In this document: positions 24,249 to 34,561 of the stretch, piece by piece | Numbering within the stretch: position 1 is the first letter of the stretch | Layout: each line of letters opens with the position of its first letter | DNA from: Nematostella vectensis | Lineage: Eukaryota; Cnidaria; Anthozoa; Actiniaria; Edwardsiidae | DNA length: 64,000 bases | Assembly: GCF_932526225.1 (NCBI RefSeq) | Contig: NC_064045.1 | Location: 5,104,498-5,168,497, forward strand | Direction: 5' to 3' | Program-made: the position numbers and the translations under genes | The notes under the pieces: model-generated | Database searches by the model: none | Seen by the model: only the letters and a program-made list of their open reading frames with translations | Told to the model about the DNA's origin: nothing

Positions 24249-24391
24249 AGCGGCGTAGCCAGGATTTTTAACAGCAGCAGGCCCAAAAGGCCCTTTCAAG
24301 GCATTTTTTCATGTACTTTAGATAATGTTTCATATATTTACTGTATTTTTAACTGCTAGAAGGGGGGGGATGCCCCCCTGGCTACGCCCCT
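24249..24391. repeat. Inverted GCGTAGCCAGG repeat, copy 1
   Basis: GGCGTAGCCAGG at the left and CCTGGCTACGCC at the right flank about 110 bases containing a G-run. It is probably a short MITE. The duplicated counterpart is at 29160-29315. Confidence 0.7.
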
Positions 24392-25049
24392 TATAAGGAA
24401 CAGCAATTGTTGGGGAACAGATCTTAAATAACACACTATTCCTGGCATGCTTTTGGCGGTTGATTACAGGCAGCGCAATTTTCATACAAAAATATTTCAA
24501 ATTAACTAGGTATAGGACTGTCTATTGTAAATCCATAAAGCAAAGCCCTGTGTAGCGGATAAAGCGTGTAAAGTTTAAACGAAAAGTTGTATTAATCACA
24601 CCTTCAATCACAACACACCAATTGCATTGAAAAATAACCTGTGTGATTTTTGTGTAACGCTTAGCTCTAAGAAATTCGCACCAAACTTACAACGACGATG
24701 AATACTTACAATAGCTCTGGTATCACTATTAAGCCCAAGCTAAGATCCGCGAAGTCTTTGTAAACAGATATCAACACAGACTTCGGAGCTGTTCATGAAA
24801 GGGACAGCTTTTCTGTATGGTCGGGAGAACTTTGAAAGGCGTTCCTTCCGAGATACGAGAAAGACTAGGCACAAGAAGTGTAAAAATAGGAGCGAGAGGA
24901 GTAGAGGGGCGGGGGTAGAAAGCGCTGCAGGTATAAGGGCTCCAGGCTGGGATCGGAGGGGGGCGGGGGGGTTGTGGTCGGATATGTATAAGGGGCTGGA
25001 TGGGTACGTATACCTTTTATCAGTTTATCAATTTCAATGTTGGGATTAA

Positions 25050-26519
25050 ACTAGCCCTGAACCGCGAATTAGCAGTGTGACCACGTGGGTATAGGATAGT
25101 CAAACCATTCTTGGCGAATGATCTTATTAATTTGAAAATGTAAATTTCCATCAGAATCGTTATTTGTGTGCATCTGGACTTTTTATGGCAAAACTGAACA
25201 AATTCACATTTTTCTTCACTTTAAAAAGATCCAAATTTACCCACCACCTTCCTCCTCCCCACCACCAATAAATCCGTTATTATTCAATTATCGCGCCATA
25301 AACCACTATTTACTTACAGTTCAATGTGCTGCATATGCATATCGGGGGGTGGCACAAAACAGAAACAGAAAATATAAAAGCATGCTCGAAATTCTTATGG
25401 AGGAAAGGACATTTTGATTACTTCGATTTGCAGTGAAACCCCACAATATTGAAGAATTCGTTAATCCCGAAAACAAAGTAAGAGACGCCTCTGTTGAGGG
25501 GGCTAGGGTGGCTGGACAGTAACTATTTGCGCATGCACCATATATATGTCGAGCTTGTAGTGTTGGCCTACTTATTTTTATTAAAATCATTATAACTTCT
25601 AAACGTAATGCAGGAGTCCCTGTGCAAGCAACCCAACATTTCTGGCGGAATTCTAGGCCTAAGTAGACCGATGTTGATGTGCAAATAGCGCCAACATGGT
25701 AATCAAGTCCTGTGAAAACAGGACCAGCACAAGCCATCGGATGACCACAAGAACCAAAAACACAGAAAAAATTGGGGACCTCCCGACATAGTGTTTAACA
25801 CCCTGACAGCTCAAACGGCCTGTGCCGGCTTTGAAATGTACCCGCAACTGAAAGAATCCATAAATGCAAAAAAAAAAAAGCACAAGACGGAGATAGGCAT
25901 CCGTCTAAGGGGGGGGGGGGGGGGGCAAGAGATTAATGGTCTTGAAGATATGCATCCAACTAAAGATGATAGCAACTACTCTTCAGCCAAATAATAGCTT
26001 AGGTTATTTGAAAAATTTCAAATCTAACAAGGAAAACCATCAGAATCGAACCTCTCAACAAAATACTCAAAATGCCACAAGGGGAATGAGATCAGCAAAC
26101 ACAGCTCAAGACACGAATAAATACCTTTATTCTGCCCCCCCCCCCCCCCCCCCAGGTCCATTTTAATGGCCTAAAAACACAATGTCAACTGCTTTAAGGC
26201 TTCTGGAACTATTTTTCTCTTATTACACATTTCAAAGCATTCTGGGAGATGCAAAGAAAAATTCACGAGGGGAGGACCAGTCAACCCCTCTCTCAATAGT
26301 CAAACAGGTTTATAAAGACATTCTTTTGCCCCAAATCAATTCAAGGTCATACAGACCTAGAATAGCAATGTAAAAAATTTTTAAATCAATTTGGTTTCAG
26401 TAAAGCCATGTGGCGACTCATTAGAAAAATCATTTTCTCATCAAGGGGGGAGGTATCTGTTTTCGGTCTATTTTTTTGTGTGTGTAAATTGTGACACATG
26501 CTTACAAAAATGCCCATTA
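25050..26519. repeat. Spacer upstream of ARH1 copy 1, duplicated
   Basis: Nearly identical to 34590-36114, the spacer between copies 2 and 3. It contains G and C homopolymer runs near 25911 and 26137 that are much shorter in the other copy. No gene is recognised; an antisense ORF (25321-25737) recurs only because the DNA is duplicated. Confidence 0.8.
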
Positions 26520-28258
26520 TTATGGCATTTTCTTGTCCATGGCTTTGCTATAACACTTGGCTATATATATGTAAGTCTCACCAAGAGTTACTGCTTTTTC
26601 ATACAGTTTCTTTGCAATGTTCTCAATCCGTTCTCTGTATTCAAGATTTTTATAATTGCCTAAAGGAACACCATCAAACCCATGTAGTGCACCCCACCAC
26701 GCCGCAGCCATGACACCTGTGCTGTCACTATCACCTCCATGGAACATCCCACGGTGGCAAAGCTCCTCCCACGAATCCCCTGCTCCGAGCAGGGCATCAT
26801 AGGCAATCATCGGGGCATCATGACCACTGGCCCCACCCCAGCCTTCGTAACTCAATGAGGTGTAGAATGTGTCACGACCTGATACTGTGTCCTTTTCAGG
26901 GAATTTAGGATCATTAGTGCCATCAAGAATCCCCCTTAACATGAGGTACTTTGTCCATTTGTCGGTGAAGTATGACCAGCCCTGTTCATTCTCCTTAACG
27001 TCTCGACCGATGGACTGTACATATTTTAAGGCCTTTGGAAGTGTTGACATCAGTCCCACCCCCCATTCACGTATGGGCTTGGCTTGGATGGCATAAGATG
27101 TGAAAAGGGCTGCAGCAAGACTACCCAGGTAACCTGTGATTGATGGTTCAAGCCTTAGTATACCATGCTAAAACTAAGTATGTAAAAGCACCAGAAACAT
27201 TAAATTTTATTTTAAATTTGTGAACAATTGAGTGCCACCACCTGAAACAAATTTTGAATATTATAAAAGAATAAGTTAATAATAACACAGGTCTTTGTTT
27301 TAATAGAGTTAACAATACCTCCTACATTACTCACCTGTGGGGTGGTTGTGTGTTATCCTGCCACTCTCAACACTAACAGCTATCAAGTCATCAAGATGCT
27401 CTGGTCGATAGAAGAGAAGCCCAATGCACATAGAGCGCATGGATGCCCCACACCCTCCCCCCTTGGGATTGAATGGAATAATGTACCCATCTGGCTCGCC
27501 TGGCTGCAGGAGATTTACACTTGTCTGGATAGTTCCGCCGGGTGCTCTTCCCCACATGTCTTTCTGCAAACAGAAACCAATGAAAACCAACTAATAAGGA
27601 TACACTTAGGCATAGAGGCATAGATAGTGCGTAGCAAAAAAGCTGGCGTTTTCGTGCCAAAAGCAGTCATTTATTACTGAGAATTATTAAAATAGTAATT
27701 TTTTTGAAAGATGTATGTGAGTGGATTTATATTAAAAGAATTAGATTACTTGTTCTTGTTTTCTATGAGTCAAATAGTCAACTTGACGTTACGAGCCTTG
27801 GATATCATTGGATATCTATTGACTCATAAAAAACTCGAACTTGTATTCTATATATTAAATAAAAAACAATTGTGAAATGCTAGAGAAAAAAACAAAGTGG
27901 AAGCATGTTTTTTACCATGAAAATCACTACTTTCACCACACCTACATAATTTGGGAAAGTTTGGTCTCTTTTTTTCTGTACTTACCATCCCTTCCTTGTA
28001 ATTGGTGGCCAATTTTAGATAAAGTTCCTCCTTTGAAGACCAGTCAGATACCAGAGCTTCCCCAGTTGCTATGTGAAGTATGGTGTCATCACTGACTCTC
28101 CAATTCTTCTTGTTGACTTTTAGATTCGCCACTCCTCCAAGATCTTTAAGCTGCTTGTGAATCTTTTCTCCATCATAGAGAAACTCCCATTCGCTGTTTT
28201 TATAACCTAGAGAATCCCCTGCAGCACTCAACACCATTGATGCAACAAACTTCTCCAT
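26520..28258 (-). CDS. ADPRH: ADP-ribosylarginine hydrolase (ARH1), copy 2 (chimeric)
   Basis: Exons on the minus strand: 28258-27986, 27563-27335, 27133-26520, with the same phases as copy 1. All ARH1 motifs are kept (VSDDT near 55-59, HGGDSDST near 299-306). Introns and most of the coding sequence are almost identical to copy 1. The last 30 or so codons (KNLEYRERI.., KAVTLGET) match copy 3, so the gene looks like a copy 1/copy 3 hybrid. Where copy 3 has the TAA stop, copy 2 has TAC and reads on for 16 residues ([10 protein letters not shown].. to KKMP), giving 371. A donor-like G|GTGAGA also occurs there. A unique change is MAGAWWG to MAAAWWG near the active-site motif. It is probably functional with a slightly longer tail. 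Confidence 0.93.
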
Positions 28259-28648
28259 CTCAAGTCATAAGCAGGTTGTATTACGGCTACTTGTTGTAAC
28301 TGTAAAATTTGAGAAACACACTCCCTTAATTGACTAAAAAAATTAGTCTATACAGTATGATACATCTTTTAAGTCTTCAAATGTTATGTCACTGAATCAC
28401 CAGGTACGTACCCAGGATTGGCTGAAGGGGGGTGTGCAGTGATAGGTATCATATTTACAAAGCTTAGGATTTGAAGATGCCTTAATAAGAAATGACCCAC
28501 CTTTTGGCCACCAATGGGGGGGGGGGGGGTGCACCTGATCACTGTATTTTATAGTTCTGCTAAGCAACCAAAGCCATCATTCCAAGGTTAAAAAAATGTA
28601 ATTTTTATTTTATTATTTTCTGTATTTATTGCCAAGAAAAGAAGATTA

Positions 28649-28839
28649 AGGATTGTTCTCACTTGGATGTAAGCGCAAGTGGAAAACATGTAATTCTCCA
28701 ATTCTTCATAAAACATAAGCGCAAGAGAACGCGACTGCTTGATTTTCTTGTGCTTGCGCTTCTGTTTGCCCGATTCTCACTTGTGTTGCACTTCCGTTTG
28801 CGTGTACACTTGCGTTTACGTCCTAGTGAGAACCAACCT
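28649..28839. mobile_element. TTA-flanked MITE upstream of ARH1 copy 2
   Basis: Duplicate of the element at 23738-23928, in the same place relative to the gene, with TTA flanks. It carries small differences (AGGATTG instead of AGGTTGG). Confidence 0.85.
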
Positions 28840-29159
28840 TTAAATGCAGACCTCTGACAAGGTACACCATGGATCTTTCCCAAGATAGGTGGCTATTTTA
28901 TAAAGGTATGGCTTGTATTAGTGATTCTAAATTTATAATAAAATTTTACTACCCTAGCAAAGTACCAAGTGTGAAAGACCATCCATTTCCATCGGTTGAT
29001 TTAGAGAAGTTGTTGAGATATTTTTTAATGAATTTGGTAAATTAAACGAAGGATTTTATTCTTAGGTTTTGAGACACTTTCTTCTCATAGTTTGTCTTCT
29101 GATATTGGTTGAAAACATCATTTATAGGTGAGTATGTTCTTATTGTTGTCACTGTAAGC

Positions 29160-29315
29160 AGCGGCGTAGCCAGGATTTTTAACAGGAGCAGGCCCAAAAG
29201 GCCCTTTCAAGGCATTTTTTCATGTACTTTAGATAATGTTTCATATATTTACTGTATTTTTAACTGCTAGAAGGGGGGGGGATGCCCCCCTGGGCCACCC
29301 CCCTGGCTACGCCCC
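29160..29315. repeat. Inverted GCGTAGCCAGG repeat, copy 2
   Basis: Duplicate of 24249-24391 with an extra roughly 16-base stretch (GGGCCACCCCCCTGG) near its right end. Confidence 0.7.
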
Positions 29316-29973
29316 TTATAAGGAACAGCAAATGTTGGGGAACAGATCTTAAATAACACACTATTCCTGGCATGCTTTTGGCGGTTGATTACAGGCAGCG
29401 CAATTTTCATACAAAAACATTTCAAATTAACTAGGTATAGGACTGTCTATCGTAAATCCATAAAGCAAAGCCCTGTGTGGCGGATAAAGCGTGTAAAGTT
29501 TAAACGAAAAGTTGTATTAATCACACCTTCAATCACAACACACCAATTGCATTGAAAAATAACCTGTGTGATTTTTGTGTAACGCTTAGCTCTAAGAAAT
29601 TTGCACCAAACTTACAACGACGATGAATACTTACAATAGCTCTGGTATCACTATTAAGCCCAAGCTAAGATCCGCGAAGTCTTTGTAAACAGATATCAAC
29701 ACAGACTTCGGAGCTGTTCATGAAAGGGACAGCTTTTCTGTATGGTCGGGAGAACTTTGAAAGGCGTTCCTTCCGGGATACGAGAAAGACTAGGCACAAA
29801 AAGTGTAAAAATAGGAGCGAGAGGAGTAGAGAGGGGCGGGGTTAGAAAGCGCTGCAGGTATAAGGGCTCCAGGCTGGGATCGGAGGGGGGGGGGGGAGGG
29901 GGAGGGTTGTGGTCGGATAGGTATAAGGGGCATACCTCTGACCCCCTCAATAAGGTGCGATCATAGGCAAGGC

Positions 29974-31734
29974 ATGGCGGACATAGTTGGGATAACGGAG
30001 CACAAGAAAATATTAAGTATTAACAAGAAAAAGCAATTCAAATGGAGCGGAGACTCTGATCAACTAAAATAATTTCTGTTGTTCTACTTAGAGGAAGGAA
30101 ATAACGATAAATTTGTCAGCATAAGTAGGAATGGAGCAACAAGTGTACTTAAATTTGAATCGGTGACGGTTAATTTCTACACCAGCACGAATACACTCCA
30201 GATACAAGGTGCGGGTAAAGATGGTTACATCTCAAAACTCACCGATCTAGTAAACACAAATAGTGGCAATAACGAAAATGCTGAGACCGAAACTGATCAA
30301 GCAGAAGCGGGCGAAGAGATATCACAATCGAGCAAGAAACAGGACGAAGAGAAAGGCGAAAAAGCGATGCATGATGCTCGCTATGAAGAGATCGAAGCTT
30401 TTATGGCAACTCAAAGAGAGTTTAACTCGAAAATAGAAAGTCAAGTTTCCAAAAATACGATCGAGATTGGGGAGCAAAGTATTGATTTGGAGGATTGGAA
30501 ACAGAAGATAAAGAATGGTCTGTCCGATGTGAAGATGCATTGTGAAAGTCAAATCGACTCACTCAAGTTTGAAATAAGCGAAAGTATTAAAGATGTCGCT
30601 AAACAAGTCTCCAACCTGTCAAACAAAGTAACAAGCGAGTTTAAGTCCGTCAAAAATAAATCTGCATCAACAGCGGAAACAATCCTCAAAATATTAGACG
30701 ACTTAGGAGAAATTAAGGATCAACTCCTAAAGACAGAAGAAACAGTGGCGCAGATTCACGAGACCACGCAATCAACCCACTCACGCGAACAGACGGAAGC
30801 AATTGAAGTATGCAGTCAAGAAACCAGCGAAAGTCACCGAATTGAAATACTTGATCAGTCACGGCAATGCGGTCAGAGAGAGGCAATAGATATAAACAGA
30901 CAGTATGCTAGTCACAGAAACAGCCGACTTGAAACACCTCGGGATACTAGTAGCCACCCAAGGACTCAGCAACGGGAAAATCGCCCCAATCAACCAAGCA
31001 GTGCTGCGCAAACCAGTGGCAGTAGTAATGGACCAGTTCTACTACTGGGTGATTCCATTCTCAGAGGTATAAACAACCGTAGATTCTGTCCAAGCCGATT
31101 TGTAAATAAGCAATACGTACAAGGTGGAACGCAGGAAATGGAGGAGTACATCGATTCGCTTATAAAAGAAGACAAAAACGACTACGAATGTATTGTGGTT
31201 CACTCCGGGGTAAATGATTTAAGGAAGTCTAGAGCAACAGACATCGCTGACAACATGCAAAGATGTGTTCAGAAATTAAAATCACGTTGGCCGAAAGCAA
31301 ACATCTATGTGTCGGGAGTTTTATACAGTCTCAAGGGAGACAATGTAAAAGTAGATGACGTAAATTATTATTACGAAGAAATCTGTCGGAACAATCAGGG
31401 ATTATGTAATTTCATCAACAATCAAAAAGTCACTGCGGACCGATTTGGAAACATCGATGAGGACTCCTTCTACGATGACATCCACTTGAACAATCGAGTT
31501 GGTACCAAAAAGTTAGTGACGAACATCAAGGTACAAGTTGGTCTGAGAAGCGAAGACAAGGAATCCAATCGAGAAGGACAACAAGCTAGGAAATTTAACA
31601 GACAAAGAAGACAAAGACCCCCATGGAATTCAAGCTATAATGAAGCATTTCCGCCACTTCCACCACCTTTCCGAGCACTTGACGCATTGGCGGAATATTT
31701 CAAAAGACAGGGGTTTGCGCACCGTCCAAGATAA
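29974..31734 (+). CDS. LINE ORF1, coiled-coil plus SGNH hydrolase domain
   Basis: The frame probably starts at ATG 29974 (MADIVGITEH). An in-frame TAA at 30070-30072 breaks it; the long open part runs from ATG 30079 (551 residues). Residues of about 80-230 of the open part are highly charged with coiled-coil-like spacing, as in many LINE ORF1 proteins. Residues of about 315-480 are an SGNH/GDSL esterase-like domain with all blocks visible: LLLGDSILRG (Ser), HSGVNDL (Asn) and YDDIHLN (Asp and His). The C-terminus is basic and proline-rich. Esterase-type ORF1 proteins are known in CR1-like elements, where the domain may help bind lipid or RNA; its role here is inferred. ORF2 begins within its end. 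Confidence 0.85.
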
Positions 31735-34423
31735 GTGCATAGGTTCGCTTTCATGCAGTCTAAACCTGAAATTTACATTTAAACAAAAGGATAATTCAGA
31801 AAACGTACAACTAAGTGAGCTCAAAAGATTGCGCTGGAATAACGAGATCAGTAGCGAGTTAAAGCTATTGTTCGAGTCCGAAGAAGTGCAAACAAATTTA
31901 AATGCGGCTTTAAATAATAATTGCGTAGACACATCAGTAGATCTTTTTACAGAAACGCTCTTATACGCATGCGAAAACGCAGGACTGCGCTACCAAAACA
32001 ATGACATTAAAGAGAGCAGCGTTAACAAAATGTGGTTCGACAAGGAATGTAAAAATGAAAAAGAAAATTTACGCTCACTAGGCAAATTACTTTCAAAGCA
32101 GCCTGACCAACGCAAGCTAGGAGCCGTCTTGAAGGAAAAAAAGAAGTCTTTTAAAAAACTCTGTAGGCGGAAAAAGTATACGCATTATAATAATATAGTA
32201 AACAGTATCGATTTCAGAAACTCTAAAAACACTTGGAAACAAATAAATAGGATTTTCAACAGCAATACACATAAACAATCACATCAAATTAGACCCGAAG
32301 AAGCTGCTGTTTTTCATCAGCACTTCGAACAATTAAATGCGACAATAGAATCACAAAATACAATGGAAGAAGTAGAAAAAACGCGAATAAACAATAGGCA
32401 AGGGCCATTGGATCACGAATTCACGGAACTCGAAATAACTAACGCCATAAAAAGTCTAAAAACGGGTAAAGCACCCGGCGCTGATAATATTTTAAACGAA
32501 GTATTAAAGTGCGGCGAAGAAACTCTGAAAAAGCCATTACAAATTTTGTTTAATAAAATTTTGAATAGTGGGGAATACCCATCTAGCTGGAGTTATGGTC
32601 TGATAGTACCGATCCTCAAAAAAGGAGATCCTAGTAAACCGGAAAATTTTAGAGGTATTACCTTACTCTCGTCACTAGGAAAAGTTTTCACATCCATAAT
32701 GAACAACAGATTGTACAATTACCTTGTCGAAAGAAAAATAATCAAACCTGAGCAGGGAGGATTCAGAAAAGAGCATGGAACAGTGGATAGTATTTTCATC
32801 CTAAAATCTTTGATTGACAAATACGTTAAAGCAAAGCCAAAAAAGAAACAAAACTTCCTATTTACGTGTTATGTTGATTTCAGTAAAGCTTTCGACAGAG
32901 TACCAAGACACAAACTTTTTGATAAGCTAGAGCGTTCAGGCGTAACAGGGCGATTTCTTGAAGTTTTGAAATCAATTTACACAAATGATAAGTCCTCAGT
33001 CAAAATTAGAAATCTGTTAACGCCAGCCTTTAGGTGTTACAACGGAGTGAAACAGGGATGTATGATTTCCCCGACACTATTTAATTTTTATCTCAGCAGC
33101 TTGTCCGAGGAACTAAATACAGTAAGAAATTGCAACGATGTCGAACTCAATTCACGACCTATTAGTTGTTTACTTTATGCCGACGATTTGGTAATCGTCT
33201 CGAAGACTGCCACGGGGCTACAAAAATATTTAGACAAACTAAGCGAATTTTGTGATGAAGCAAAACTCACTGTTAATCTAGAAAAAACTAAGATAATGAT
33301 ATTTAATAACTCTGGGAAAACAATGAACAACTATCTCTTTAAATACAGAAACAGTAAAGTTGACATTGTCAAGTCATATAAATACCTTGGGGTGCATTTT
33401 AGCACCTTTGGGAACTTCAGCCTAGCAAAGCAAGAAATAAAGAAGGTCGGACTAAAAGCTTTGTATAAGCTTCGAAAAGAAATGGGAAACCACTTTAGAG
33501 ACAAAATAACTCTAACACTTAGGCTCTTTGATACCCTTGTAACCCCAATTCTATTATATAGTAGCGAGGTGTGGGGAACAGACTGCAATGACAAACTAGA
33601 AAAAGACCCCATAGAATCTGTACACACAAGGTTTATACGTTGGCTGCTAGGCGTCAACAGGTACTGCAGTTCTAATGCATGTAGATCCGAGGTCGGTAGA
33701 TTTCCAATGCGTTTAAAAGCCAAATGTAGAGCAATAAAATATTGGCAAAAAATGATAAATTCTGACCACAGTAAACTTGCTGTGTTGGCTTTCCTAGATT
33801 CTTTAGAAAATAACAGCAAGGTAACTTGGGTGCACAAACTGAAAAACATTTTAGATCGAGCAGGCTTGGGCTATATATGGCTTGATGCCCCAAACACGTC
33901 TATAAATTTAATAAAGATGCGCTTTGAAGATATCGAGCGACAGGTGTGGCTAAGTGAGATTCACAATGATAGTAGAAGAGACCCACGCCAAAAGAATAAA
34001 TTGCGAACTTTCAGGACCTTCAAGGTGGTCTACGAACTTGAAAAATATCTTACCCAAATTAATAATGTACAACACAGAATTGCCGTCACAAAATTAAGAC
34101 TAAGCAATCATAATTTGGCCATCGAAACAGGTAGACATGCCAAACCATATGTGCCCCCAAATGAGAGGAGGTGCACGATATGCAAAAATGGAATAGAAAA
34201 CGAAGAACACTTTCTTGTAAAATGCCCTACATACAACGCGATTAGAAAGGCATACTATAGTGTTATCAAAGACAAAACTAATATCAACTTAAATGCAATG
34301 ACATCTGAAAGAGCTTTCCTTTTTATTATTACCATGGATCAAAGAAACGAGATCATTAACAGGGAAACTGCAAAATATATTTTTGACTGCACAAGAAAAA
34401 GATTTGAATGCCTAAAAGAATAA
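31640..34423 (+). CDS. LINE ORF2, reverse transcriptase without endonuclease
   Basis: The open frame has 927 codons, overlapping ORF1 by 95 bases; the true start is uncertain, since the first 30 codons lie in ORF1 sequence. RT motifs occur in order: TGKAPGADNI, FRGITLLSSLGK, EQGGFRKEHGT, VDFSKAFDRVP (motif A), GVKQGCMISPTLFNFY (B), LLYADDLVI (C, catalytic YADD) and YKYLGVHFS. A C-terminal CTIC..EEHFLVKC suggests a CCHC zinc motif. Elements of this type normally carry an apurinic-like endonuclease of about 220 residues before the RT. Here the sequence passes almost directly from the ORF1 stop into 'SLSCSLNLKFTF', which resembles the tail of that domain. An internal deletion is the simplest reading. 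Confidence 0.88.
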   Translation: MKHFRHFHHLSEHLTHWRNISKDRGLRTVQDKCIGSLSCSLNLKFTFKQKDNSENVQLSELKRLRWNNEISSELKLLFESEEVQTNLNAALNNNCVDTSVDLFTETLLYACENAGLRYQNNDIKESSVNKMWFDKECKNEKENLRSLGKLLSKQPDQRKLGAVLKEKKKSFKKLCRRKKYTHYNNIVNSIDFRNSKNTWKQINRIFNSNTHKQSHQIRPEEAAVFHQHFEQLNATIESQNTMEEVEKTRINNRQGPLDHEFTELEITNAIKSLKTGKAPGADNILNEVLKCGEETLKKPLQILFNKILNSGEYPSSWSYGLIVPILKKGDPSKPENFRGITLLSSLGKVFTSIMNNRLYNYLVERKIIKPEQGGFRKEHGTVDSIFILKSLIDKYVKAKPKKKQNFLFTCYVDFSKAFDRVPRHKLFDKLERSGVTGRFLEVLKSIYTNDKSSVKIRNLLTPAFRCYNGVKQGCMISPTLFNFYLSSLSEELNTVRNCNDVELNSRPISCLLYADDLVIVSKTATGLQKYLDKLSEFCDEAKLTVNLEKTKIMIFNNSGKTMNNYLFKYRNSKVDIVKSYKYLGVHFSTFGNFSLAKQEIKKVGLKALYKLRKEMGNHFRDKITLTLRLFDTLVTPILLYSSEVWGTDCNDKLEKDPIESVHTRFIRWLLGVNRYCSSNACRSEVGRFPMRLKAKCRAIKYWQKMINSDHSKLAVLAFLDSLENNSKVTWVHKLKNILDRAGLGYIWLDAPNTSINLIKMRFEDIERQVWLSEIHNDSRRDPRQKNKLRTFRTFKVVYELEKYLTQINNVQHRIAVTKLRLSNHNLAIETGRHAKPYVPPNERRCTICKNGIENEEHFLVKCPTYNAIRKAYYSVIKDKTNINLNAMTSERAFLFIITMDQRNEIINRETAKYIFDCTRKRFECLKE

Positions 34424-34561
34424 ATGCACACCACGGATAATGACAACCTCCTTTTTATCTTAACTATTTGGAAAAACACCTGATATATAATCATGTATAA
34501 GGGTACCAAATAAAATATATTGATGATGATTGATTGATTGATTGATATATTGATGAGGGGC

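Larger units (their letters stand above)
29932..34555 (+). mobile_element. Non-LTR retrotransposon (LINE), 4.6 kb
   Basis: Flanked by AGGGGC at 29926-29931 and 34556-34561. The equivalent place in the duplicated unit (near 24991-24996) has a single AGGGGC and no insert, so both ends are known. It carries ORF1 with an SGNH-hydrolase domain, ORF2 with reverse transcriptase, and a 3' tail of TTGA/TGAT units, as in CR1/L2-type LINEs. The 5' leader is only 42 bases. ORF2 lacks an endonuclease domain, and ORF1 has one in-frame stop. It is inserted on the strand opposite to the ARH1 genes. Confidence 0.93.

Noticed and set aside
25321..25737. Antisense ORF conserved between two spacers (also at 34940-35302)
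   Set aside because: Its conservation is explained by the recent DNA duplication; it has no domain and differs in length between the copies.
33331..33893. Minus-strand ORFs within the LINE
   Set aside because: Shadows of the reverse transcriptase frame.
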